Shown: positions 19,637 through 30,426 of the stretch, piece after piece
Layout of the letters: the number at the start of each line of letters is the position of its first letter
Numbering within the stretch: the stretch's first letter is position 1
Origin: Deefgea tanakiae
GTDB taxonomy: Bacteria; Pseudomonadota; Gammaproteobacteria; Burkholderiales; Chitinibacteraceae
Length of the DNA: 64,000 nucleotides
Direction of reading: 5' to 3'
Assembly: GCF_019665765.1 (NCBI RefSeq)
Contig: NZ_CP081150.1
Location: forward strand, 1,550,001-1,614,000
The notes under the pieces: model-generated
Database searches by the model: none
Told to the model about the DNA's origin: nothing
Seen by the model: the letters and a program-made list of their open reading frames with translations, nothing else
Position numbers and translations under genes: made by a program

Positions 19637-20755
19637 TCATAAGAAATATTCCTCAATTTGATCAAGTGTATATCGCTGCATGCATTCATTGCCAGCATGC
19701 TCAGCTCGATACCATCCCGCCGTTTTCTCCAAGCTCTTCGCCAGATTCCACCGCGACTGCCAACCCAATACATGCTGCGCTTTGCTAGAATCCAAATAAA
19801 GTAATTGAGATTCATGCGATTGCTCGCCTGCCGTTGACAGCGCGAGCTCCAACTCTGGCCAATGACCCTGCAAGCGTTTTAATACATTAACAACACTCAG
19901 ATTGTCTTGCTGCGACGGGCCAAAATTGAACGAGCTATCCACGCCAGCCTGACCGCATAAAAGTGCCTTTCCAAGCAATAAGTAGCCATGTAAAGGGGCG
20001 AGCACATGTTGCCATGGGCGGCTGGCAGCTGGATTACGAATTTGAAGCATTTGCCCTACGGCAATTGCACGGACAGCATCAGGGATTAGCCGATCAGCGG
20101 CCCAATCTCCACCTCCGATTACATTGCCAGCCCTGGCGCTGGCTATACGCACGCCTGAAGCATTAAAAAAAGAAGCACGATAACTGTTCACCACCAATTC
20201 GCACGCAGCTTTGCTCGCCGAATAGGGGTCGTGCCCACCAAGATGGTCGTTCTCACGGTAGCCCCAATGCCACTCCTGATTTTCATAACATTTATCGGTC
20301 GTAATAATCACTACAGCACGTACTGATGGACATTGCCGCACGCACTCAAGCAGATTCACGGTACCTTGCACATTCGTTTGCCACGTCAGCGCAGGCTCTA
20401 TATAGCTGCGCCGCACTAGTGGCTGGGCTGCGAGGTGAAAGACGATTTCAGGCTGAGCCGCGCGCATTGCAGCCAGCATCGCAGTCGAGTCGGCCAAATC
20501 TGCCAACGTGTGCGACGACAAGAATGATTGGATATCGGCAATTCCAAATAAATTAGACTGGGTCTCTGGCACTAAGGCATACCCATGAATACTGGCACCA
20601 AGATGCCTCAACATAGCGGTCAGCCAGCCGCCTTTAAAACCGGTGTGACCAGTGAGGAACACTGACTTTCCTGCGTAAAAAGATAATTCGAGCGAGCCGT
20701 TTGCAAATTCATCAGCATTCCCGAGTGACAATACATCCCTGTGGGTAGACAGCAT
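19637..20755 (-). CDS. rfbG: CDP-glucose 4,6-dehydratase
   Basis: A 372-residue extended SDR that converts CDP-glucose to CDP-4-keto-6-deoxyglucose with bound NAD. VFLTGHTGFKGGWLTAML is the characteristic RfbG form of the Rossmann loop; FHLAAQPLVRRSY, VVIITTDKCYENQEW (the T-D-K set) and the YSASK catalytic pair follow, then RAGNVIGGGDWAADRLIPD and RPWQHVL, both family hallmarks. ATG 20753-20755 overlaps the stop of rfbF as TAATG; the frame is open 28 codons further but that part lies inside rfbF. Confidence 0.93.
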   Translation of the reverse strand: MLSTHRDVLSLGNADEFANGSLELSFYAGKSVFLTGHTGFKGGWLTAMLRHLGASIHGYALVPETQSNLFGIADIQSFLSSHTLADLADSTAMLAAMRAAQPEIVFHLAAQPLVRRSYIEPALTWQTNVQGTVNLLECVRQCPSVRAVVIITTDKCYENQEWHWGYRENDHLGGHDPYSASKAACELVVNSYRASFFNASGVRIASARAGNVIGGGDWAADRLIPDAVRAIAVGQMLQIRNPAASRPWQHVLAPLHGYLLLGKALLCGQAGVDSSFNFGPSQQDNLSVVNVLKRLQGHWPELELALSTAGEQSHESQLLYLDSSKAQHVLGWQSRWNLAKSLEKTAGWYRAEHAGNECMQRYTLDQIEEYFL

Positions 20756-21528
20756 TACCAAACCTTCCACGGTGCTTTGCCTGAATCCCATAATGATTCC
20801 AGTAGATTTTTTTCGCGCAGCGTATCCATCGGCTGCCAAAAACCGAGGTGATCAAATGCCATCAATTGCCCAGATTGCGATAGGTGCTGCATCGGCTCCA
20901 TTTCCCAACTCGTTTCATCGTCAGAAATATATTCAAGACAACGCTTATCAAGCACAAAAAACCCCCCGTTGATACTGCCGCCATCGCCTTGTGGTTTTTC
21001 GAGAAAACCAGAAACTTGCCCAGTTTCACTCCGCAATAGGGCGCCATATCGACCCGGCGGCTGTACTGCAGCGACCGTAGCTAATTTACCGTGCTGTTGA
21101 TGGAAAGCAATTTCAGCGCTGATATCAATATCTGCCACACCATCACCATAGGTAAAGCAAAATGGTTCATTTTCATCAAGATATCTTGCAACACGTTTTA
21201 ATCGGCCACCTGTCATCGAATGCTCACCCGTCTCAACCAAGGTCACTCGCCACGGCTCACTTTTTCGTTCATGCACTTCGATACTATTATTTGCAATATC
21301 AATTGTGACATCAGACATATGTAGGAAGTAATTACTAAAATACTCTTTAATTAGATATCCTTTGTAACCAAGGCAAATAATAAAATCATTAATGCCATGT
21401 GCTGAATATATTTTCATAATATGCCACAGCATCGGGTGCCCGCCAATTTGAATCATGGGTTTTGGTTTTAGATGACTTTCTTCCAAAATGCGGGTACCAA
21501 GTCCACCAGCCAAAATTACAGCTTTCAT
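20755..21528 (-). CDS. rfbF: glucose-1-phosphate cytidylyltransferase
   Basis: A 257-residue nucleotidyltransferase that makes CDP-glucose from CTP and glucose 1-phosphate. MKAVILAGGLGTRILEESHLKPKPMIQIGGHPMLWHIMKIY carries the G-G-x-G-T-R loop and the catalytic lysines; FTYGDGVADIDI, LATVAAVQPPGRYGAL, GGFFVLDKRCLEYI and MDTLREKNLLESLWDSGKAPWKVW are typical of RfbF. ATG 21528 is chosen because the product then begins exactly like known RfbF proteins; the frame extends 11 codons upstream. It is the first gene of the nine-gene operon, directly behind the galU terminator. Confidence 0.94.
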   Translation of the reverse strand: MKAVILAGGLGTRILEESHLKPKPMIQIGGHPMLWHIMKIYSAHGINDFIICLGYKGYLIKEYFSNYFLHMSDVTIDIANNSIEVHERKSEPWRVTLVETGEHSMTGGRLKRVARYLDENEPFCFTYGDGVADIDISAEIAFHQQHGKLATVAAVQPPGRYGALLRSETGQVSGFLEKPQGDGGSINGGFFVLDKRCLEYISDDETSWEMEPMQHLSQSGQLMAFDHLGFWQPMDTLREKNLLESLWDSGKAPWKVW

Positions 21529-21583
21529 TGCCTTAACCTTTATCGCATCTGATAATGACAAAATCTAATAACATACTAAGCAT

Positions 21584-21618
21584 AAAAAAAGGGCTCTACC
21601 AGAGTGGCAAAGCCCTTT
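21584..21618 (-). terminator. intrinsic terminator after galU
   Basis: On the minus strand AAAGGGCT (21618-21611) pairs with AGCCCTTT (21595-21588), followed by TTTTTATG. It separates galU from the rfbF operon, which must therefore have its own promoter in the short gap 21529-21583. Confidence 0.8.
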
Positions 21619-21648
21619 GACTCAAAATCCAACGCTTTTATATATAAA

Positions 21649-22527
21649 TCATGAATGCTTAGTGCAAAACTCTTTCAGATAAGCCGAGAATTCTACTCCC
21701 ACTTCGTGGTGCTTCATTCCCAATTCAACCGTCGCCTTCAAGAATCCGATTTTGCTACCGCAGTCGTAACGGGTACCTATTAATTTATGTGCAAGGATGT
21801 GCTGCTCTTGCATTAGCGCGAAAATACCATCGGTTAGCTGGATTTCACCGCCCTTGCCAGGCTGTACGTGCTGCAGGTGATGGAAAATACGTGGCGTCAA
21901 GATGTAACGACCGACAACGGCTAGATTTGAAGGTGCTTCTTCAGGTTTTGGTTTTTCGACGATATTGTTAATCCGCAAGCGACCCGCGTTTTCAGCAACT
22001 TCAACAATACCGTAGCTACCTGTTTCCTCAACAGCCACTTCTTCAACGCCGAGCACCGAGCAATGCGTGTCATCAAACACGTCCACCATGCGTTTCATTT
22101 CAGAAACGCCGTTACCGTCGATCAAGTCATCGGCCAAAATCACCGCAAATGGCTCGTCGCCCACTACCGGTTTAGCGCACAGTACCGCATGCCCCAAACC
22201 CAAGGCTTCTGGCTGGCGGATATAAATGCACGTTACTGATTTAGGAATAATGCCACGCAAAATTTCCAGCAATTTAGTTTTTTGCTTTGCTTCCAAATCC
22301 GCTTCCAACTCGCCCGCTTTATCAAAATGGTCTTCGATACTGCGTTTATGGCGGCCGGTGATGAAAATCATCTCGGTAATGCCCGCAGCCAGAGCCTCTT
22401 CCACCGCGTATTGAATCAACGGTTTGTCGACAATCGACATCATTTCTTTTGGGCTGGCCTTGGTAGCAGGCAAGAAACGCGTCCCCATACCGGCAACGGG
22501 GAAAACGGCTTTGCGAATTTTTTGCAT
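21649..22527 (-). CDS. galU: UTP-glucose-1-phosphate uridylyltransferase GalU
   Basis: Makes UDP-glucose for glycogen, LPS and capsule precursors. The GalU core of about 292 residues begins [29 protein letters not shown], with [58 protein letters not shown] and [10 protein letters not shown] following, all diagnostic. AGGAAA lies 5 bases before this ATG, so initiation here is well supported. The same frame stays open upstream for 68 more codons, encoding a Cro-like helix-turn-helix domain (separate entry), so a longer HTH-GalU fusion is also possible. Its product could feed UDP-glucose to surface polysaccharide, in parallel with CDP-glucose made next door. Confidence 0.95.
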   Translation of the reverse strand: MQKIRKAVFPVAGMGTRFLPATKASPKEMMSIVDKPLIQYAVEEALAAGITEMIFITGRHKRSIEDHFDKAGELEADLEAKQKTKLLEILRGIIPKSVTCIYIRQPEALGLGHAVLCAKPVVGDEPFAVILADDLIDGNGVSEMKRMVDVFDDTHCSVLGVEEVAVEETGSYGIVEVAENAGRLRINNIVEKPKPEEAPSNLAVVGRYILTPRIFHHLQHVQPGKGGEIQLTDGIFALMQEQHILAHKLIGTRYDCGSKIGFLKATVELGMKHHEVGVEFSAYLKEFCTKHS

Positions 22528-22713
22528 GGGATTTCCTGATTGAGTTTGACTGTGTGTGAGTAGGCCAAGGCGCAGTGCGGCACCCAGAACTTGATCGGAT
22601 TGTTTGAGGTTCAATTCATCCGGCCATTGCGACACCGCCGAGCGGCCAAGGCCGAGGGCGTCCGCAAGGCGGGCTTGTGAACCAAAAATTTTTAGGGCTT
22701 CAGACTTACGCAT
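22528..22713 (-). CDS. Cro/YdaS-like helix-turn-helix domain in frame with galU
   Basis: From ATG 22713 (or 22731) the frame encodes [33 protein letters not shown] followed by a helix and a short Ser/Thr/Gln linker, then runs into the GalU start with no stop codon. The segment matches phage Cro and YdaS-type repressors: [19 protein letters not shown] is the helix-turn-helix with the recognition helix. Either the protein is a regulator-enzyme fusion of about 354-360 residues, or the HTH part is made only as that fusion while GalU alone starts at its own ribosome site. Palindromes at 22722-22737 and 22771-22786 are plausible autoregulatory sites. The start lacks a good Shine-Dalgarno sequence. 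Confidence 0.6.
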
Positions 22714-22721
22714 GGCGTTAT

Positions 22722-22737
22722 GTTTAATCATTTAAAC
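22722..22737. promoter_or_regulatory. palindrome GTTTAATCATTTAAAC overlapping the HTH-galU start, operator candidate 1
   Basis: GTTTAA-TCAT-TTAAAC, perfect 6-base arms. It covers the upstream ATG at 22731 and lies 9 bases before ATG 22713. A TTGACT hexamer on the minus strand at 22750-22745 with a 17-base spacer puts a weak -10 inside or just past this site, a position suited to repression. Confidence 0.55.
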
Positions 22738-22770
22738 AGCAAAGTCAACGATTAATTTCATTGAAACAAT

Positions 22771-22786
22771 GTTCAATAATTTAAAC
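22771..22786. promoter_or_regulatory. palindrome GTTCAATAATTTAAAC, operator candidate 2 upstream of HTH-galU
   Basis: Identical to the 22722 site at 14 of 16 positions, start-to-start distance 49 bp. Between them TCATTGAAAC at 22758-22767 repeats the right half-site (9 of 10). Such clustered, related sites in front of a Cro-like gene suggest cooperative autoregulation; this is inference. Confidence 0.5.
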
Positions 22787-22935
22787 ACCACCCTATACTA
22801 TCTAGCCACTCCGCTATTTCAATCCACGCTTGTCACAGAATATTAAATATCTGAATACAGCACAGTTCGGCAGATAACAATCATAAGGTATATTCATGTA
22901 AATCATCATAAACAATGAATACAGACCAATACCCA

Positions 22936-25395
<2,460 letters not shown>

Positions 25396-25415
25396 CTAAT
25401 GATGCAATGAATCAC

Positions 25416-26717
25416 TTAAGCAAATAGGCGTAGCGCAGCTACCGAGCCTGGCGCGATACCTCGGTCGTCCATATCGGCATACAGCCCCGCGAGCTGTTTA
25501 CGAATATTGGCCAAGCTGGCGGCATTGAGTGGCTTATAATTATCGTCCACCAACTCGCAATGAAGCGCGGTAGCTAAGTTTTGCGCAAAATCAGCCAAAT
25601 AATCAAACACCGCTAAGCCACCAGCAACACGTGGCACGTCGAACAATAAAGTCAAACCTTGCGACGTCGACATCAACGGGCTTTGATCTTGATTGGCGAG
25701 CACGAACAGTGTCTTGCCTGAATCGCTGCGATATTGAAATGTGCCATCAGCATGATGACGAACCATGCCCGCTTGCTCGGCCAGTACACGTACTTTTTCC
25801 ATCGGCAATGGTCGCGCACCAGCTGGAATATTCAAACCAATCAGCACATCAACCGAGGCACAGAATTCGTCCAATTCTTTGGCTAAATTAAGTTTGGCTG
25901 ATTTTTGCGGAAAAGTGACCGATGCATCTAAATCATCACTAAACTGCTGCACGCCCATGCAGAATGCATTTAAGTTTTCTGGTGTTAAAGCACCTTGGCG
26001 GTCGGCCATTTGCAGGCCAATACGCAGCTCTTTAAAGCGACCACGCGTGGTGCTATTGAGCATTTCCCACTGTCTGTTTTGGTTTAAACCCAAAACCTGT
26101 ACCCGTTTTGTCGCAGGAAACGGTGGGATATCCGCAGCAGAAATCGGTTCAGGTGCATGCAATTCGGCGATAAAATCCAAAGAAGGATCAAGCAAACTGC
26201 CAGCGAGTACAACTTCGTCGTTCACATCAGCTTGCACAGGTGCCGGCTTGAAAGTGGGCTCAATCGCAGCTTGTTCTGCCGCAGCGACATACTCTGGCTC
26301 AGTATCGAACGCTGGCTCACTATCTTCAATGATCTTAGGGGTATACGTCGAGCGATAGGCTGGCGGCATATCTGGCATGTCGTCCGGTATATCATCATTG
26401 AGTTGACTCTGTTGAGCAGCCTGCAAATGCGCGTCACTGAGTTCCGGTACATCATATTCGGCACGATCAAGGCGCGCTTCATCGTACTGCGCGGCACTTT
26501 CAGGAGCTGCCGTCGGCTCTAAAATAGGCTCTAAGCGCTGACCGTCGCCTTTGCGCACCATGTTTTTAGGGGTATTGAGCAAGGCATCGGGTTGATTGCG
26601 GGCAAAGGCTTTGTTGGCTTGCTTGCGATAGCGGTACTCTTGCCACCAATTGAATCCATACACAGCAGCCACAAAGCCACCGGCTCCGACTAAGGAATAA
26701 ATCTGCAGCTCAGTCAT
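25416..26717 (-). CDS. zipA: cell division protein ZipA
   Basis: A 433-residue bitopic membrane protein that anchors FtsZ. The N-terminal hydrophobic helix (IYSLVGAGGFVAAVYGFNWW) is followed by a basic stretch (EYRYRKQANKAFARN), a long acidic, Pro/Ala-rich linker (about residues 60-200) and the C-terminal FtsZ-binding domain (about 285-430) with GARPLPMEKVRVLAEQAGMVRHHADGTFQYR, LFVLANQDQSPL, LTLLFDVPRVAG and FAQNLATAL. The smc-zipA-ligA order strengthens the call. Two tandem palindromes lie 25-70 bases upstream of the start. Confidence 0.88.
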   Translation of the reverse strand: MTELQIYSLVGAGGFVAAVYGFNWWQEYRYRKQANKAFARNQPDALLNTPKNMVRKGDGQRLEPILEPTAAPESAAQYDEARLDRAEYDVPELSDAHLQAAQQSQLNDDIPDDMPDMPPAYRSTYTPKIIEDSEPAFDTEPEYVAAAEQAAIEPTFKPAPVQADVNDEVVLAGSLLDPSLDFIAELHAPEPISAADIPPFPATKRVQVLGLNQNRQWEMLNSTTRGRFKELRIGLQMADRQGALTPENLNAFCMGVQQFSDDLDASVTFPQKSAKLNLAKELDEFCASVDVLIGLNIPAGARPLPMEKVRVLAEQAGMVRHHADGTFQYRSDSGKTLFVLANQDQSPLMSTSQGLTLLFDVPRVAGGLAVFDYLADFAQNLATALHCELVDDNYKPLNAASLANIRKQLAGLYADMDDRGIAPGSVAALRLFA

Positions 26718-26741
26718 TGTTTTATCTATGTCTCAACAAAA

Positions 26742-26757
26742 GCGTAATCTATTACGC
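26742..26757. promoter_or_regulatory. palindrome GCGTAATCTATTACGC upstream of zipA, operator candidate 1
   Basis: Perfect arms GCGTAA/TTACGC with a 4-base spacer, 25 bases before the zipA ATG. It is part of a 25-bp unit repeated 29 bp away with three differences. Confidence 0.55.
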
Positions 26758-26770
26758 GTTAATTATGGGG

Positions 26771-26786
26771 GCGTAATCATTTACGC
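26771..26786. promoter_or_regulatory. palindrome GCGTAATCATTTACGC upstream of zipA, operator candidate 2
   Basis: Second copy, same 6-4-6 design. A TATAAT hexamer on the minus strand at 26791-26796 would place the transcription start on this palindrome, so binding should repress. The regulator is unknown. Confidence 0.55.
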
Positions 26787-26806
26787 GTTTATTATATTCT
26801 GCATCC

Positions 26807-26907
26807 TGCCGAAGAAGTACGACAAAAGTTTCCACACTTCGTTGCCGCGCATCGCCGTACTATTCGTACTATCTTCGGCGTTGTGCCTTGCGTGAAAACT
26901 TTTGCAC
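26807..26907. repeat. REP-like imperfect palindrome downstream of smc
   Basis: CAAAAGTTTCCAC (26823-26835) is nearly complementary to GTGAAAACTTTTG (26892-26904), and a central CGCCG...CGGCG pairing (26853-26857 with 26876-26880) makes a long imperfect stem about 80 bases wide. It fills the gap between the smc stop and the zipA promoter and could terminate smc transcription. The design resembles dispersed REP-type elements; only one copy is in this window. Confidence 0.5.
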
Positions 26908-26932
26908 CTTTACTTATCTAAAAGCAAAGCAC

Positions 26933-29900
26933 CTAAATCGATTCTGGCTCACGCATTTTCAGCGCTTGCTCAATATCTACTGCCACAATCCGCGACACAC
27001 CCTGCTCTTGCATCGTGACGCCGACCAATTGCTGCGCCATTTCCATCGTCAACTTGTTGTGGCTAATGTACAAAAATTGCGTGTATTGCGCCATTTTCTT
27101 CACTAATTCACAAAAACGTAGCGTATTGGCATCATCCAAGGGCGCATCCACCTCATCCAACAGGCAAAACGGCGCAGGGTTGAGCTTAAAGAGAGAGAAT
27201 ACCAGACTTAATGCTGTCAGTGCTTTTTCGCCGCCTGACAAGAGGTGAATGGTTGCATTTTTCTTACCCGGTGGCTGCGCCATGATGCTCATGCCAGCAT
27301 CCAAAATCTCGTCACCCGTTAAAATCAATTCGGCATGCCCGCCACCGAACAAAGCTGGAAACAGCTCCTGTAGATTTGCATTCACCGTGTCATACGTTGC
27401 TTGCAGCAAATGACGCGTTTCTTTATCAATCCGCGCAATCGCTGACGCCAGTGTCGTCATCGCTTGCTCTAAATCCGCGGCTTGGGCGGCCAAATAGCCT
27501 TGCCGCTCTTGGCTGGCGGCAAGCTCTTCCATCGCCGCTAAATTAACGGACCCTAAGCCAGTCAGTTGCTGATTCAAACGCGCAATGTCTGCCGCTAGCG
27601 TTTTCACACTACGACCTAAAAGTGGTAATAATCCCGCTTCATCAACTGCCATTTCTAGCAGTTCAGCAGTAAATCGCTCTAAATTCAGCCTTGCTTCTTG
27701 CTCTAAGAGACGCATTTGATTAACGGCTTCGCGCTGTGCATCCAAACCCTGCTCAGCAGCCTGCTTGCTCGTTTCTTGCTCACGCAAGGCTTGAGTAAAT
27801 TGATTGAGCGCATCGCGAGCCGCAGCGAGCAATTGCTCTTTTTCGGCGCGTGTGCCAATCGCAGCTTGAAATTGATCGTCAAAATCAGGCTCAACGAGAG
27901 ACTCGCGCTCCTGCATCAGCAGTGCCATACGCTCGCTTTGCTGGCTTAACAGCCCTAGATTTTCTTGTTGGCGCTGCTGCAAACTACGAATTTTTTGCTC
28001 ATTGCTTTGCAAAGCAAACGCCGCCGCTTGCGCGGCCCGCTCCATTTCTCGTACTTGCAAGCTATGCAGACTTTGCGACTGCTGCATACTTTCACGTGCG
28101 GTGCGTGTACTTCTCTCTTCGGCTTGCAAGGCAGAGGCACTCTGTTGCAAATCGGCCAATTGCAGTGTTAGTTGCTCAAGTAATATCGTCTCTTCAGAAT
28201 TTTGCTGCTCGATCTCTGCCAACTCGGCGCTGATTGCTACATGGCGCAAGGCCGATTGCTGTGCCATATCATGTTGGCGCAGCAATCGATTTTCGAGTTG
28301 CTGTACAGTTTGTTTTCGGTGCTGCAATTGATCTTGAATAGTCTGTAAACGCTGTTGAACCGAAGAATGTTGTGACTCGACCTCAAGCAATTCAGCTTGC
28401 GCCGTGGCATAGCGCGGTCGCAATAAAGCTAATTGACTTTGAATATTGCGTAACTCTGCTTGCCGCGCCAAACGACCGCTCTCATTACTTTGCGCAGCAA
28501 AGAAAAACACCGTGTGCCGAGTCGCAATATGCCCTTGCTGAGTGACCAAGCACAAACCCTCGGCAAGTTGCGCTTGCATCGGTAACAACTGAGCCACATC
28601 GTCAACACACACAACAGAGGCAAGCAGTCCCGCTAGCCCCTGCAGCAACTCGAGGCTGCTCTGACTGATTTTTTCCAGCAGGCTATTTGCAGGCATTTTT
28701 GCGGGAACACCACCGATTGAGCTCAAGCCATTGGCGATAAAAACCTGACTCGGCGGAATTGACTGAGGCGAACTAGCAAGGAAACCCTGCAATCGAAGCC
28801 CTAGTATTGCCTCCACCGCCAACTCCCACCCTGCTTCAACGCATATACCATCAATCAATCTTGGTATATCGCACAAGCCTTCGGCACGTAACCAAGCTTG
28901 TAACTCTTCAGGATTTTCTTTTTCAGACAACACGTCCAGCAAAGCAGCTTCGCGCGCATCAAGTTGCACCAGTTCGTTCTGCAGCTGCTGCTGGGTTTGT
29001 CTGGCAGTTTCACGACTGTGTTTCGATTCCAGCAACTGAGCAGAGCAATCCTCGTACTGCAATTCAAGCTCGGCCAGTTCATATTGCGCATCCGCGATTT
29101 GCTCGGCCAAGTCATTTTCTTGCGCGGCAGGAGCAAGTCGCTGTAACTCAGCGGTGAGTTGAGCTTGCCGATACGACAAAGATTGACGATTGCGAGTTGC
29201 AAATTGCATTTGTTGCTCAAGTAATTTTTGTTGATTACTTGCTTCATTAAGTCGATCACGCAGCGCCTGCCACACGGCTTCGGCGGCGAGCATGGCTTGC
29301 TCTTGATCGGGCAGCGCTAAACTGGCTTCTTCAACTTTAAGATTGGCTTCTTCCAGTGCAAAACTTAAATCATTCAATTGCGCGGAAGACAAATCCAAAT
29401 CAGCCGCAATCTGAGCTTTCGCCGCAACAAGCTTCGCACCGTCTTGCTCGCACTGATTAATTTGCGACGACAATCGCTCACGGCTTTGCTTCAGATGCAG
29501 CAGCGTTTGCTCCATCTTGGCCACTTCAGCATTGGCGGCATACAACTCGCCTTGCGCAGCATGCAGTGCATCGCTGGCTCCAAAATGCGTTTCGCGCAGC
29601 ACTTCTAACTGCGCTTCTGACTCACGCACGCCTGCCAAAGCGGCATCGAGCGCTGTTTGTGCCTGCAAAAGATTTAATTTAGCCGCTTCGGCGTCTTTAC
29701 TGGCATCGAGTTTGCGCTGCAGCGTTAAGAGCTGCTCTTTTTCAATAATTTGATTTTGCAAAGCTTGATAGTGCTGCGCAACACCCGCTTGGCTACTGAG
29801 GCGATCAATTTGGCCTTGCAACTCAAGCTGAATATCAGCCACACGGGAGAGATTGTCGCGAGTATCGGCGATACGATGCTCAGTTTCGCGGCGGCGCTCT

Positions 29901-30421
29901 TTGTATTTGGAAACGCCGGCGGCTTCTTCCAGAAAATGCCGCAACTCTTCGGGTTTAGCTTCGATAATTCGGCCAATCATGCCTTGCTCAATAATCGCAT
30001 AGCCCGATTTACCGACCCCTGTCCCCAAGAATAAATCAGTAATATCGCGGCGGCGAACCGCCTGATTATTGATGAAATAGGATGAATCACCCTGCCGAGT
30101 CAACACGCGCTTGATGCTGATTTCGGCGTAACTACTCCAAGCACCGGCGGCCAAACCGGCGTGATTATCAAACACCAACTCAACCGCGGCTCGGCTCACT
30201 GATTTGCGTGTGGTCGAGCCATTAAAAATCACATCCTGCATCGACTCGCCGCGCAATTGCTTAGCCGACGACTCGCCCAACACCCAGCGCACAGCATCAA
30301 TCACATTCGACTTGCCGCAACCATTCGGACCGCAAACCGCGACTAAATTACCAGGCACGGGAATGGTTGTCGGATCGACGAAGGATTTAAAGCCCGCTAA
30401 TTTGATGTGGGTAAGTCGCAC
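26933..30421 (-). CDS. smc: chromosome segregation protein SMC
   Basis: A 1162-residue condensin ATPase. The N-terminal head has KSFVDPTTIPVPGNLVAVCGPNGCGKSNVIDAVRWVLGESSAKQLRG (Walker A); two long coiled-coil arms rich in Gln, Ala and Leu flank a hinge at about residues 510-650. The C-terminal head carries the signature LSGGEKALTALSLVF and Walker B PFCLLDEVDAPLDDAN. It organises the origin region and chromosome arms with ScpA/ScpB, which are not in the window. It starts 5 bases after the apbC stop codon, so the two are co-transcribed. Confidence 0.97.
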   Translation of the reverse strand: MRLTHIKLAGFKSFVDPTTIPVPGNLVAVCGPNGCGKSNVIDAVRWVLGESSAKQLRGESMQDVIFNGSTTRKSVSRAAVELVFDNHAGLAAGAWSSYAEISIKRVLTRQGDSSYFINNQAVRRRDITDLFLGTGVGKSGYAIIEQGMIGRIIEAKPEELRHFLEEAAGVSKYKERRRETEHRIADTRDNLSRVADIQLELQGQIDRLSSQAGVAQHYQALQNQIIEKEQLLTLQRKLDASKDAEAAKLNLLQAQTALDAALAGVRESEAQLEVLRETHFGASDALHAAQGELYAANAEVAKMEQTLLHLKQSRERLSSQINQCEQDGAKLVAAKAQIAADLDLSSAQLNDLSFALEEANLKVEEASLALPDQEQAMLAAEAVWQALRDRLNEASNQQKLLEQQMQFATRNRQSLSYRQAQLTAELQRLAPAAQENDLAEQIADAQYELAELELQYEDCSAQLLESKHSRETARQTQQQLQNELVQLDAREAALLDVLSEKENPEELQAWLRAEGLCDIPRLIDGICVEAGWELAVEAILGLRLQGFLASSPQSIPPSQVFIANGLSSIGGVPAKMPANSLLEKISQSSLELLQGLAGLLASVVCVDDVAQLLPMQAQLAEGLCLVTQQGHIATRHTVFFFAAQSNESGRLARQAELRNIQSQLALLRPRYATAQAELLEVESQHSSVQQRLQTIQDQLQHRKQTVQQLENRLLRQHDMAQQSALRHVAISAELAEIEQQNSEETILLEQLTLQLADLQQSASALQAEERSTRTARESMQQSQSLHSLQVREMERAAQAAAFALQSNEQKIRSLQQRQQENLGLLSQQSERMALLMQERESLVEPDFDDQFQAAIGTRAEKEQLLAAARDALNQFTQALREQETSKQAAEQGLDAQREAVNQMRLLEQEARLNLERFTAELLEMAVDEAGLLPLLGRSVKTLAADIARLNQQLTGLGSVNLAAMEELAASQERQGYLAAQAADLEQAMTTLASAIARIDKETRHLLQATYDTVNANLQELFPALFGGGHAELILTGDEILDAGMSIMAQPPGKKNATIHLLSGGEKALTALSLVFSLFKLNPAPFCLLDEVDAPLDDANTLRFCELVKKMAQYTQFLYISHNKLTMEMAQQLVGVTMQEQGVSRIVAVDIEQALKMREPESI

Positions 30422-30426
30422 TGCAG

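Noticed and set aside
20755-20839. Longer rfbG start giving a 400-residue protein
   Set aside because: The first 28 codons lie inside rfbF and do not resemble RfbG; the TAATG overlap gives a normal start.
25765-26358. 197-codon frame antisense to zipA
   Set aside because: Ser/Ala-rich low-complexity product, no independent signals, fully inside zipA.
26742-26795. CRISPR-like array at the zipA tandem repeat
   Set aside because: Only two units, separated by 4 bases rather than spacers, with no cas genes; operator pair is more likely.
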